In this document: piece after piece, positions 32,590 through 42,950 of the stretch
How positions within the stretch are numbered: the stretch's first letter is position 1
Layout of the letters: the number at the start of each line of letters is the position of its first letter
Source: Synaphobranchus kaupii
Lineage: Eukaryota > Chordata > Actinopteri > Anguilliformes > Synaphobranchidae
Length of the DNA stretch: 64,000 bases
Direction of reading: 5' to 3'
Assembly (NCBI GenBank): GCA_029718625.1
Contig: CM056378.1
Coordinates: 58,737,027-58,801,026 of the forward strand
Program-made: the position numbers and the translations under genes
Notes under the pieces: generated by a model
The model's input: the letters and a program-made list of their open reading frames with translations, nothing else
Told to the model about the DNA's origin: nothing
Database searches by the model: none

Positions 32590-33333
32590 GGTACAGAGCT
32601 GAACCTTCTCTTATGTTCTTTAACTCTATAAACTTCACCCCTAGTGGTTGAGACGTATCCGTCTGAATTACAGTATTCATGTTCGTCTGAAATTATAAAC
32701 TACAACTTTAAGAAAACCCTGCCACTTCAATACTCTCTACCTCAGCAGGCGAATCAGGGATGGGAGACCACAAAATCTCTGAGTCAGAGAGCTCCTCAAG
32801 AGATGCCTCCTCCCATGGTGAGTACCCATTGGCCAGGGAATCCCAAGCCAAACTCTGCTCATCTGCCTCAGAGGGAGGTGTAGGATCCTCTTGATCAGAT
32901 AAGGACCTAAGCTCCTCCAGATCACTGAAAGAACTGCACTCAGAACCGTAACCACGCCCCCTTGACACGACAGGCGCAGTTAGCTGACAGTGTGAAACAC
33001 ACTGAGGCCCCCATTGAAGAGTTAACAGCATCGTTATTGCCCCAATCAATAAACAGGCTGTGTTGACCCAGCCAGGAATGTCCTAAAACTAGGGGCTACT
33101 CATTCTAAGTAAGCTGGAGAATTGACTAAAAGGAACTAAATCAGCTCAGAATGACCCTCTTGTGAAAAGCGCATCGTTAAAGAGCCAGAGATCTCTTTTA
33201 TATGCGGTTCCAAGAAAAATGCACTCATTGGATGCTGTTCTACCAGAAGAGCAAACTCAAGTGAAGCCATTGGGACAAAGTGGGACAGACTCTCCATCAA
33301 AACATGCTGCCTGTCTAGGTCAGAGAGGCCCAC
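32590..33333 (-). pseudogene. Gypsy protease region, degenerate
   Basis: Between about 33333 and 33050 the frame encodes FALLVEQHPMSAFFLEPHI, and further down FLLVNSP and PLVLGHSWLGQHSLFIDWG with stops in between, which is the flap-to-linker region after gypsy protease. The active-site D(S/T)G is not visible. Downstream 32590-33050 is an acidic segment (DLEELRSLSDQEDPTPPSE) of unclear role. Confidence 0.5.
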
Positions 33334-33363
33334 ATGGACACTGAGTCCAAAACCAGACCCAGA

Positions 33364-33954
33364 CTAAGACCCTCTCTCTGGAGGGAGTGTTGGCGACGGA
33401 GTGGGATCAGCACGGCCTCCGTCCACTTCGGAAAAGTGTGGGGCCAGTGCTAGGCGAAAGGGAAGGACCGGGTGCTTGTACCCTGTGCCTTGGAAGGAAA
33501 AGCAGAGGTACTTCCGGTGACTCCAAGGTGCTGAGCACCGAAGGACATCGAGTCCATAGGCGCCATTTGGCAAGGTGGAGAGGGGAGAAGCCCGGCCACC
33601 CACAATATCTCCACCACTGAGACACTGGGGCTAGCAGAGGACGCGTCCTGCAGCAATCCCTCCAACGCACCAACAGCAGCATGTTGGTGTCGGCTAGCCA
33701 AGCCAATAAATTAGGCCTGGTAGGCCTTGCACATGTGGCTAGCAGTAGCCTGGCAGCAGTTATTTAAATGCTGGAAATCCCATCTGCAACCCTGCTTGAA
33801 TCACTGGGGGCCGTGATTGGGAAACATGAAGGGGGGGTGCCAGCACGCTCAGCCGCCCTGACCGGATGAAGAGGAATACCCCTGATCAGACACTGACGCC
33901 TCCTCAGTCTCCGACTGGACAATTCAGGCTGTCCAACTCTGTAGACGCCGTGGC
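33364..33954 (-). pseudogene. Gypsy gag-like or leader segment
   Basis: Overlapping short frames (for example 33450-33701: ASRHQHAAVGALEGLLQDA) lie where gag should be. I see no CCHC zinc knuckle or major homology region. Assignment is by position only. Confidence 0.35.
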
Positions 33955-33962
33955 GTCTAGAC

Positions 33963-34710
33963 CAGTGGTTCCCAAACTCAGTCCTCGGGGACCACTGTGT
34001 ATGCTGGTTTTCGTTCCAACCACAATTGCAATCCCGGAATTTTAACAAGATGTCAATTGTTCTTAATTAGGTGTTTGTCGTATTTAGAGGGATTATTTAC
34101 CCTCTTAAGCCACATTATGTTAGCAATAGCTATGCATGTCATGAATAATAAAAGTACAATATTCTCATTGTGCTATATTGCAAATAATTACAAAAAGGGG
34201 CAAAAAAAAAAACATTTTTTAACTGACCAAATTAATTTTATTTTATTAAATAAAATTAAAGACTGAGGTGAATCAATAGGCTCCTAATTGGTGAAATTGT
34301 GGATATATGGCCACTAAAACTACAAAGAAAATGATAACGAGCCAAACTTGCAGTGTTAATACATTTAAGAAAAACTTGATGAGGGAACTTAAAAACTCAC
34401 ATTTTCAACTATCTAATTAGGAGCCAATTGATTCACCCCAGTCTTTAATTTGATCAGTTTTTTTTATTTTTTAAAGTTACCTATTTGCGAAACAGCCCAA
34501 TAAGCACAGTAGGAACATGGGAATTTTTATTCCTCATGGCATGCATAGGTATTTCTGACATGTTGTGGCTTAAAATGGTAAATAATCCCTCTAAACATGA
34601 AAAGCACCTTAAGAAAAATGAACAGCTTGTTCATTTTGGGATTGCAATTGTGGTTGGAACGAAAACCAGCATACACAGTGGTCCCCGAGGACCGAGTTTG
34701 GGAACCGCTG
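33963..34710. mobile_element. Foldback hAT-type MITE, 748 bp
   Basis: Terminal repeats CAGTGGTTCCCAAACTC/CAGCGGTTCCCAAACTC and long arms (about 350 bp each) make nearly the whole element an imperfect palindrome. It is flanked by GTCTAGAC at 33955-33962 and 34711-34718, an 8-bp duplication typical of hAT. CAG.GGTTCCCAAACT is a common hAT end. No coding capacity; inserted into the gypsy remnant. Confidence 0.85.
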
Positions 34711-34718
34711 GTCTAGAC

Positions 34719-35148
34719 ATAGGCTCCCATGAGTCATGGGGCCTAAGTGGTTGCCGCTGAAGTGTGCACAGCACCAAGCCAAGGGCCCGAATCAGTACAA
34801 CTGAAGGGCCACAAGGTGGTGAAGAGCCTCAGGTAGTGTATGCTTTCACTGACAAAGAGGCTCCTTGTATGAAGTACCATCAGTGGCGGCTGCTGACCAG
34901 AATTTTTGGTGAAGCAAACCCACAATTTTTTTTCTACCTGTGAAAATCGAACCCCCTGCTTTACCTGTTCAGCTGGTGGCCATTTAAAACAGGTTTTTAT
35001 TGCTTGGCAACTCATCTGGCTGTACCATTTCAATTGAGCTGCCTTCTCTCAAATGAATAACACCAGATAGAATACAATGACAAGTAATTATGTACACATT
35101 CATTTATTAGCAGCCAGACTATTTCATCACCAATGCATATTCAATAGA
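34719..35148. other. Continuation of gypsy flank plus possible hAT end
   Basis: The part up to about 34866 may still be gypsy leader. CAGTGGCGGCTGCTGACCAG near 34869 looks like another hAT-type end (from memory), without a visible partner. Confidence 0.3.
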
Positions 35149-35376
35149 TACAGTTGAAGTCGGAAGTTTACATACACTTAGGTTGAAGTAATTAAAACTC
35201 ATTTTTGACCACTCCACAGATTTCATGTTAGCAAACTATAGTGTTGGCAAGTCAGTGAGGACATCTACTTTGTGCATGACACAAGTAATTTTTCCAACAA
35301 TAGTTTACAGACAGATTATTTCACTTTTAATTCATTATATCACAATTCCAGTGGGTCAGAAGTTTACATACACTAA
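35149..35376 (+). mobile_element. Sleeping Beauty-type Tc1 left end (IR/DR)
   Basis: TACAGTTGAAGTCGGAAGTTTACA at 35149 is the outer direct repeat, and CAGTGGGTCAGAAGTTTACATACAC at about 35349 the inner one. This IR/DR arrangement defines Sleeping Beauty-like Tc1 transposons of fish. It continues after the Harbinger insertion at 38989-39000 and is then lost. No transposase remains. Confidence 0.85.
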
Positions 35377-35979
35377 GGGCCAAATCCACAAAAGGATTGC
35401 ACAGCGTTTGCCCGGGCAAACCCTGTGCAAATGAGTCAAAAAAATTGTATCCAATCCACAAAGCACATGCAAAGGCTGAAAGGTATAGCAAACTACACCG
35501 ACGAGCAAATAGCTCCACGGCTGCACCCCTCTCATTTAAATGTATGTAAATTAGGTACTTGCCTGCAAAATTGCCCCAAGGAAGCCTTGCGTGTAATCCA
35601 CAAACACCATGAGCTAATTGCCACACACAGTTAGAGAGGTGCAAATACCACTTTTGAAAAGCAGGTATTAACCGGACGAATTGGATGATAAACCTCTTAA
35701 GGCCTATTTTGTCGCGAATTAGCGACAAACCGACTCTTTTCAGAAACGGCCTGATATGAATGTGCATTGAATAATATAACACAAAACCTCTATTTATTTT
35801 TTCTTTTGAAAGTAAATTCCGTCCATAAGGGGATTTAAGGGCGAGACATAACAGACTGATATTTCTGAAAAAAAAAGTGTGGTCTGTCATTTTCATTAAG
35901 AACCAATCTGTGTCCTGAAATATGGAGAAAAGCCTGAAACACTTTTTGCAATCAGATGTAGCACATATAAGGGGCTGAC

Positions 35980-37168
35980 ATGCCAGGCTTTCCAGGGATC
36001 ATGGCAGCAGTAATTGTAGCCAGACGGAGACACCGTAACGCCCAGCATGCGCAAGAACGCGTATTTCGGAGGAGAATATCCCTATTTGACCTCAGCGATA
36101 ATGATATCGTTCGGAGATACAGGTTGCCAGGACACGCAATTATTGCCCTTCTGGATGAGATCAAGGACGACATTGAGCCGATCACCCAAAGAAGCCACGC
36201 AGTACCTGGGATTGTGAAGCTACTGTCCACACTACAGGTACTTGCGTCGGGCTCCTTCCAGACACCAATTGCAGGTGTTTCTGGGATCGCCCAGTCTTCA
36301 GTCTGTAGGGCCATGTGGGAGGGGGTACCTGCCATAATCCGAAGAGTGGGGAGGCATATTAGGTTTCCCCAAAACCAACAAGACATCCAGGAGACCAAAC
36401 AAGATTTCTACCAGGTTGCCGGCTTCCCAAATGTTGTGGGTGCTATTGACTGCACCCACGTCCCTCTGGTTCCACCATCTGAAACGGAGAATGTTTTCAG
36501 AAATCGAAAACACACACATTCTGTCAACGTCCAGGCTATTTGCGATGCACATGGGATCATTACGAATGTGGTTGCCAAATTCCCAGGGTCAGTCCACGAT
36601 AGCTTTATCTTCAGGAACAGCGCTGTTCACAGACAGATGCAGGACATGGATGGCCGTTGGCTAGTGGGTAGGCCTAAGTATATGTTTTCATTCTACTGCA
36701 ATAATGTAGGCCTAATAGCTAAGCTACTGCAAATGTGTTCAAAATATTTAAAATGTTTTTCTTTTTCAATTGGGTGATAGCGGCTATCAGCTGCAACCCT
36801 GGATCGTGACTCCTGTGCGTAATCCCGTGACTGAAGGGGAAGCAGCCTACAACCGGGCACATATCCGAACTCGGGGCATTATTGAGCGCATCTTTGGAAT
36901 TCTGAAAAGCCGCTTCAGATGCCTGGATCGCAGCGGTGGTGCACTGCTGTACAGTCCATGCAAGGTGTGCAAGGTGGTTGTTGTGTGCTGTATCCTCCAC
37001 AATATAGCCATTAGAGCCGGGGTGCGTCTCGGGGAGCAGGAGGCTGAGGCCGAGGGCGAGGGGGATTCCGACTCCGATGAAGAGGAGCCTAATGCCCCAC
37101 TGGGTGAAGTGCGACCTGAGCGGGGCAGGGATGTCCGACTGAACATAATCAGAAATTATTTCGAGTGA
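35980..37168 (+). CDS. Harbinger transposase (HARBI1-like), two exons
   Basis: Exon 1 (35980-36667) encodes residues 1-229 plus one base; exon 2 (36774-37168) runs to a stop. The catalytic triad is visible: Asp157 in GAIDCTHV, Asp231 in GDSGYQLQPW just after the splice, and Glu267 in RTRGIIERIFG. Total length about 360 residues fits the family. N-terminal residues 10-40 are basic. The C-terminus is acidic (EAEAEGEGDSDSDEEE). The donor is GTAGGC at 36668. The acceptor dinucleotide is GG (36772-36773) where AG is expected, so splicing of this copy may fail. The ATG at 35980 follows in-frame context; a second ATG at codon 8 is also possible. Works with the Myb-like partner. Confidence 0.85.
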
Positions 37169-37169
37169 T

Positions 37170-37763
37170 ATGTGAACATTCTTGTTTGGGAAATTGGCTC
37201 TCAGGCTAAATCTATTTTTTTTTTTATTTCAACCGTTTAGACTTGATGAACACCGAGGTTACCCGAGGTTACCCTCATCTGCAGTAGGCTAGACCTAAAG
37301 CCGAGTAAATTAATTAAGCTTATCTAAACCTGCTTGAGAAATGCCGTTGACCTGTTTTGGTGCCAAATAAAAGTTAGGCTACTGAATGTTCCTGCATCAA
37401 CTTAGTTTTGGTCTTTTGTTACGTTCTCTTAGTTACGTTCTCTCTCTCCGCAAATCATAATAGGCTCGGCTCAAAAGGCAAAACATAGGCCTACATTTAT
37501 TTTGTAGACTACAAAATCATTTATTTTGTAGACTACAGGACGCATTCACTGCTGTGTTGGGACCCCAGACAAATCAATAGGCCTACATTGAAAGTAGGCC
37601 TACTTTAGGCAATAGTCTACATGACTACAAACGAGAACACAGGGAAATGAAAAACAGTGAATGACATTTGCTTGAATAAGTCTGCATCATTGTCGGACAA
37701 TAAATGGAAAAACAAGAGAATTAGGCTCTTTATTAACTATTGGTCAACACAAACTCCAGCCTA
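37170..37763. other. Intergenic spacer within Harbinger
   Basis: AT-rich, between the stops of two convergent genes. AATAAA at 37367 could serve the transposase. Short direct repeats ATTTATTTTGTAGACTACA (about 37496, 37519). No gene seen. Confidence 0.6.
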
Positions 37764-38753
37764 TCATTTCCCCTTCCTTTCCCTCAGCTGCCATCGGGGC
37801 ATGTCGCTCACGACTCGGCTGGCGCTTGGCTCGTTCTTTGCCTCAAGGGCATCAGCAATCCTCCCCAAGGCTCCTAGCAGCTCGATGTGATTGGTCTGCA
37901 TTTGGCTTCTCCAGGATGAAATGTTGATGTTAAGACCTGCCAGAGCACTGACAACCTGTTGTGAGCTGCTAGCAGCACCTCTTATTTCAGACTATCTCAC
38001 TGAGAGTGGAGGCATATTGCATTTGTGCAGTGGTTTGTTTCTGCTGCTCCAGGTAAAGAAGCTGGTCAATATCAGCGTAGTTGATGGGAACTGAAGGGGG
38101 TGGAATGACAGGTGTTTCACGGGGCTCCGGGGTGGATGGGGTGAGGCGAGATGGGGAGTCGTCTTGGTTTGAGGTGGCGCCGGTGCAGGATGGGCCAGAC
38201 ATCGGACAGTCTAAAAAGGGGTGGCACATATTGTAAATATAATAATAATAATAATAATAATACGCTAACCCCAGTTTAAGATATGAAACATACAGCATAC
38301 AGAAACGTGTAGGCCTATTTATGATTTCTAGCATGTAGTTCACAGCCTAGGCTACATACCTTCAATGTCCTGTGGCATAGGCTCGGCTGTATCTATTCCA
38401 TCCAGGCCATGCACTTGTTCTTTCTGGAGGGTCTGCTGAACTTCCTCTTCGATTTCGGTCAATGGGTCTTCGATCGGCGGTCCCCCTCCCGTTGCAGCAG
38501 CCTGTCTGCTATTAAAAGCAACTTTTTCTTTGGTCCTCCTTTTGAGATCCACCCACCTTCTCTTACAGTCGTCGGCCATGCGTTTGCACTGACCGACAGC
38601 ACTAACCCTTTCTGCAACTGACTCCCAAATATGGTTTCTCTCACTTTGGGTTAGATTCCGCGACTGCAATTTAGCTGCATGTCTCTGCACCTCGTTGGTG
38701 AGGACATGCAACTCGGTTTCAGAAAATTTTAATTTGCGCTTTCTCTCTGCCAT
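37764..38753 (-). pseudogene. Harbinger Myb/trihelix-like DNA-binding protein, frameshifted
   Basis: Starts at ATG 38751-38753 (MAERKRKLKFSETELHVL). Residues about 10-75 form a Myb/SANT or trihelix-like domain with conserved W's (IWESVAERV..., CKRRWVDLKRR). Exon 1 ends at 38360 (donor GTATGT). The acceptor CCTTTTTAG precedes exon 2 at 38210. Exon 2 has a Pro/Ser-rich middle and a C-terminal helical part. A frameshift near 37995 creates a stop after STLSEIV; the next frame continues (GAASSSQQVVSALAGLN) to TGA at 37764-37766. In active Harbingers this partner brings the transposase to the nucleus and DNA ends (family knowledge). Confidence 0.8.
38239..38262. repeat. (AAT)n microsatellite
   Basis: Eight AAT units in the intron of the Myb-like gene. 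Confidence 0.9.
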
Positions 38754-38988
38754 TGTCGTTGATATTGTGTTCTTGGCACAAGCCAATATATAGGCTGCCA
38801 CATGGCTAATTGCAATCATCGGTGCAAAGTGCAGACAGGTGGCAAATTTGTGGGCGTGTTTGCCCGGGCATATCATTGGAGCAAAATCTTTTGTGGATAC
38901 CGTGGTAAACTGGTGAGGATTTGCAATCTCTGTATTAACTTTGAGCGAATTGCCAGGAGCAATCCTTTCTTTGTGGATTTGGCCCTAA

Positions 38989-39000
38989 GTTGACTGTGCT
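38989..39000 (+). mobile_element. Tc1 end, short right remainder after Harbinger
   Basis: GTTGACTGTGCT follows the second TAA. By family memory, CACTAAGTTGACTGTGC is continuous in Sleeping Beauty-type elements, which fits the Harbinger having split it. Confidence 0.7.
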
Positions 39001-39424
39001 GTTGGGTAAGTGAGGATTAGGTAAAATGTGTATTTTCTGAATCCAGCGGTTCCAACAGTCAATGCCCTTGTTAAAACGTTCGGCACTCTGAATACTGAAC
39101 ACAAGTAATATTGCGTGCTAGAACCCCCCCTCACTTAACCTACATCAAAATATGTTTTACATTATTTAATTTAATAATTATTATTACAAATGACAATCAT
39201 CAATTAATGTGCAGGGAATATTTTTTTGAGATATTGACATTTAAAGGGGATATGAAGCACCGTGCATTCAAATCTCAAACCGACCCGTATTTGCTGGAAA
39301 AAGAAGTTACAATTTACTTTTTTTCCACTAGGGCACAGCCATCTTGGACCAACTGCGGTCATGACATCACTAGGTTGGTTAGTCTCAGCTGTTCAATGTA
39401 TTACTATGGGAGAATAGCTGACTT
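39001..39424. other. Unassigned sequence
   Basis: Contains a TTAAAGGGGATATGAAG block at 39240 similar to other TTAA-AGGG ends. No gene supported. Confidence 0.35.
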
Positions 39425-39706
39425 TCAGTGAGCTCTTGATATCTTATTTTCTGGTACTCTTACAAGCAATACTATAACGTCTCTGCATTTGAATGGATCT
39501 GTATGGGAATTGGGGGGTGGGACTAGATTTAGCTGTAAATTACACTGGAACAGTATGGAACACATGGTTAGCTAAATGGCTTTAAGTCATCAAGGATCTG
39601 ACGTATCAAACAAGCCTCATCACTCTGCTACCAGAAATACAGTAGATATGGATGGATAACTTGAAGGGTTTCTTCTCCTGACTTATTTTTCCATAGAGTT
39701 CAAAAC
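39425..39706 (+). repeat. Repeat F, third copy
   Basis: TGATATCTTATTTTCTGGTAC, TATGGGAATTGGGGGGTGGG and GATATGGATGGATAACTTGAAGG match the foldback arms. Only one arm of the terminal hairpin is present. Confidence 0.75.
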
Positions 39707-39887
39707 TAGAATGTTTTTCTCACAGAACTTCCTGTTTCCTGTTTGAACGGCGTTTCTCCAAACAGCTGCTGAAAATTCACTGCTGAATTTTCGCTTTATT
39801 TTTATTTTTTGAATCTCGTTCTTATTCTTTTGACATCATCGTCTGAAAATAATCCTTGGACTACAGTACTACCAATAAAGCGCTTAA

Positions 39888-40854
39888 AGGGTAAGTTCGC
39901 TATTTTGGACCTTGGACCCTATTTGCGGTCCGTCTTCCATGAACCTGACCCATGAAGTCCATTTCTTCGCTGATCGGTCCAGTATTGAGTTCGCTACAGA
40001 TTTCCTGTAGGCTCTCACTGGGCTACAATAGAAGTCAACGGGGCAATTAGAAATGTTCGATAAATGTGCTTTCATGTACAATAAATGAGATGGGAAGCTC
40101 AGGGTGTATTGTTACCGGTCTCAGTATGCTCTCCTGTGAAATGTATCTCAATCCGAACATTTTTACGTGCTTGGCATGGCTTGGAAGTAAGCATTTCTCT
40201 GTTGCTTGTTTTCGCTGCTCCCACAGAGTACTATGTGTCGGGGGTAGGGGAGCGGGAAGGTGTGCCGGCCGTTTACGAAACTATCTAGTTGAGCAGTCTG
40301 CGTTTGTTTACTTGCAGCAACGTAGTCTAGAATTTCCACAAAAAAACTTGGATGATGGATGACTATAATGATTACGAAGACGAAGAATTCGATTTTGACT
40401 TTGACGTTACTGGCTACAGATTTGAGCCAGAATACACGGACACGGAACTACAAGAGATGGATGATAAGAGAGCAAGAGAAGAGAGAGAGGCTGAAGTTGC
40501 GCAGGTAATGTTATCCGAAGTCAGTGCGAGGTAGTGCGGTCGGAGAAATAGTTCTGTTTCAAATGGAACTGTTGTTTCAACGTTCGGTTTGCGTTTGCGA
40601 TAGCCTACATTTCACAGGAGAGCATACTGAGACCGTAAGAATACACACTGAGCTATAAAAGCACATTTATCGTTGTTTTTCCATAACATTTCTAATTGCC
40701 CCGTTGACTTCTATTGTAGCCCAGTGAGAGCCTACAGGAAATCTGTAGCGAACTCAATACTGGACCGATCAGCGAAAAAATGGACTTCATGGGTCAGGTT
40801 CATGGAAGACGGACCGCAAATAGGGTCCAAGGTCCAAAATAGCGAACTTACCCT
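39888..40854. mobile_element. Element H: foldback element with about 250-bp terminal repeats
   Basis: 39888-40146 is the inverted complement of 40608-40854. Ends AGGGTAAGTTCGCTATTTTGG lie between TTAA at 39884-39887 and 40855-40858. The core 40147-40607 carries an acidic exon (40352-40504). A related end is at 11779. The TTAA flanks suggest piggyBac-like target choice, though they could also be part of a longer repeat. Confidence 0.75.
40352..40504 (+). CDS. Acidic first exon in element H
   Basis: Fifty-one codons (start MMDDYNDYEDEEFDFD, then YRFEPEYTDTELQEMDD) end in phase 0 at a GTAATG donor. FEPEYTDTEL..M resembles, from memory, the N-terminus of P2X7-like proteins encoded by some fish transposons, which continue into a cysteine-rich zinc module. 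No following exon is present inside H. The protein is thus only a start. A link to the CxxC exon at 12521 (near another H-like end) is possible. Confidence 0.45.
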
Positions 40855-40938
40855 TTAAGTTCTCTCTACGTCCTATATCATCCACGAGCAAACAAACTCA
40901 ATACAGCCAGATAAAACGTAAGTAATTTACGGGGTCTA

Positions 40939-41947
40939 ATGGCTGCTTTCGGCTCGCCGGTTTCGTCCATCTCTCACTCTGTCTCTCCTTCTTGGGCTGT
41001 CTATTGCTCTGTGTGCGATATGTTTAGTTATTTCTTCTCCGTCGTTAATGATAACTTTACCTGTGATAGGTGTATGTTAAATGCTCGGTTGACGGAGAAG
41101 ATTGCTGAATTGGAAACTCGCATCCGCACCTTACACGAAATTCGAGATACTGAAATGTTTTTAGAATCTTTTACGGTTCCGGATGCACCAGTTAGCCTGT
41201 CTTTAAGTAGGACCCTGGCAGAGCCTTCGCAGCAAGGCGGGTGGATTACAGTTCGGGAACGTAGTCGAAAACCTACGCCTCCACCAGTGCACAAACAACC
41301 CATTCACATTTCCAACAGGTTCTCCCCCCTCAGTAACGCACCGGCTGTGAAACCTGTTAAAAAAAGTGATTCTGGTGATTGGCGACTCTATTTTAAGAAA
41401 CGTAAATTTAGCGACACCAGAGACCATAGTCCAATGTATCCCAGGGGCCAGAGTGACTGACATTGAAGCAAACTTAAAAGTGCTGGCTAAACATAAGTTC
41501 TCTAAAATTGTTATTCATGTCGGCACTAAAGATGTCCGGTTGAAGCAATCGGAGATCACCAAAGACAATTTTAAATCGGTGTGTGATTTGGCGAAACGGA
41601 TGTCTGCGTCAGTAATTTACTCTGGTCCCATCCCCTCTCGACGTGGTGACAAAATCTACAGCAGCTTGACATCACTAAATCACTGGCTGTCTGTTTGTTG
41701 CCCTGCAAACGGTGTTGGCTTTGGAGTACTGGAGTACTTTCTGGGGGAGGCCTGGTCTTTTGAAAAGAGATTCACCCCTCATGGGAGGGTGCCGCTCTTA
41801 TTTCCAGGAATCTATCTTATTTCCAGGAATCTATCTCAGAAAGTTTATTTCCTGACACACCAGAGCCAAGACCAGGCAGCAGAACTACTGTCTTACACAG
41901 ATTTCTGCTTGTTCCCAAAAACTGCTGCCCAGGTTCCATGTTATTGA
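40939..41947 (+). pseudogene. LINE ORF1: zinc/coiled-coil and SGNH esterase
   Basis: The first frame (40939-41460) has a Cys-rich start (YCSVCDMF, FTCDRCML), then a Glu/Leu helix (LTEKIAELETRIRTLHEI) likely to form a coiled coil, and a Pro-rich linker. A frameshift near 41365 leads to VIGDSILRNVNL, the GDS block of SGNH esterases found in CR1-group ORF1 proteins. The second block reads HVGTKD where HVG(G)ND is usual, and the C-terminal D..H block is degraded. Catalysis is therefore unlikely. ORF1 proteins bind LINE RNA. Confidence 0.8.
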
Positions 41948-42059
41948 GACAGTGTCTGTCCCCCGACCTAAAGTAGGCTTTGCTAAAAAGCCCATTAGGG
42001 GTGTTTGTATGGCTAATTTTTAAAAAAGTCTGACCCTGTCATTCTACTAATAATGGGGC

Positions 42060-42950
42060 TGAACAGAGAGAGCTAAAAATTGGCTTGATTAATATCAGAT
42101 CACTAGCCCCTAAGGCAACTCTCACCAAGTTGAGATCCTATGCTTAACTGAAACTTGGCTTAAAATTGATGAATATATTGCATTAAATGAATCCACTCCT
42201 CCTGGTTACAGTTATACACACGTTCCTGTTGACGGGTCGTGGAGGTGGTGTTGCTGCTATATATAATTCTAATCTCTTTGCTACTCTGAAATCTGCCTAC
42301 AAATTAAACTGTTTTGAAGTGCTTGTTCTCAGTTTTGCACATCCAGACAGAAAAGCAATCAGTTTTACCATTGTCATTTTATATAGGCCACCAGGTCCAT
42401 ACTTTGGTTTTTTACTTGAGTTTGCTGATTTCCTTTCCAGTCTGGTTGTTAATTCAGATAAAATAGTAATTGTAGGTGATTTTAATATTCACATGGATAG
42501 TGAAGGTGATCCTCTCAGATCAGCATTCTTGTCAATCATTGAACCCATTGGCTTTAATTAACATATACATCAGTCCACCCATTCTCATAACCATACTCCT
42601 GATCTGGTCTTAACGTATAATACAGAAATAGCAAACATAGCAGTCATGCCTAAAAATCCTGTGTTATCAGACCATTATTTAATTACCTTTCACCTTTCAC
42701 AAGTCTGTCATGTGCCATCAGATACTACATTCTACTTTAGTCGTAAGCTTTCCTCCAGATCTGCAAATGATTTTATTAATGAGCTCCCAGGCTCATTTGT
42801 GCACTGTGGGGATTTTCTTGGCTCCAGCCAAAATGCGTACACAAATGCAGACATAAACTCAATTGATCAGCTGACTGACAACATTAATAACGTACTTAGT
42901 AGAACCCTGGATACTATCGCACCTCTTAAGAAGAGGAAAGTGCAATAAGA
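42060..42950 (+). pseudogene. LINE ORF2: endonuclease
   Basis: LKIGLINIRSLAPKA opens the domain; GGGVAAIYNS, VIVGDFNIHMDS, PDLVLTYN and SDHYLITF follow. Frame changes or stops near 42115, 42160 and 42560. The catalytic His region SDH is present. It cuts target DNA in intact members. Confidence 0.8.

Larger units (their letters stand above)
30983..33954 (-). mobile_element. Ty3/gypsy chromovirus internal region (degenerate)
   Basis: Read on the minus strand, the order is gag-like segment, protease region (PLVLGHSWLGQ near 33060), a large deletion of RT, RNase H start, integrase and chromodomain, then the LTR at 30311-30982. The element is 5'-incomplete and broken by the hAT-type MITE at 33963. 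Confidence 0.8.
35377..38985 (+). mobile_element. Harbinger (PIF) transposon, 3.6 kb, two genes
   Basis: The terminal repeats GGGCCAAATCCACAAA.AGGATTGC at left and the complementary right end differ by a small indel. They are flanked by TAA (35374-35376, 38986-38988), the 3-bp TWA duplication of Harbinger. Inside are a HARBI1-like transposase on the plus strand and a Myb/trihelix-like DNA-binding gene on the minus strand, tail to tail. Both subterminal regions hold TTTGCCCGGGCA, a possible binding site. It sits inside the Tc1 end 35149-35376/38989-39000. Confidence 0.9.

Noticed and set aside
35149..35376. Active Sleeping Beauty-like transposon
   Set aside because: Only the left IR/DR remains; no transposase and no right end are present.
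35327..35896. 189-codon minus-strand frame
   Set aside because: It spans the Tc1/Harbinger junction and Harbinger's terminal repeat, so it cannot be an old gene.
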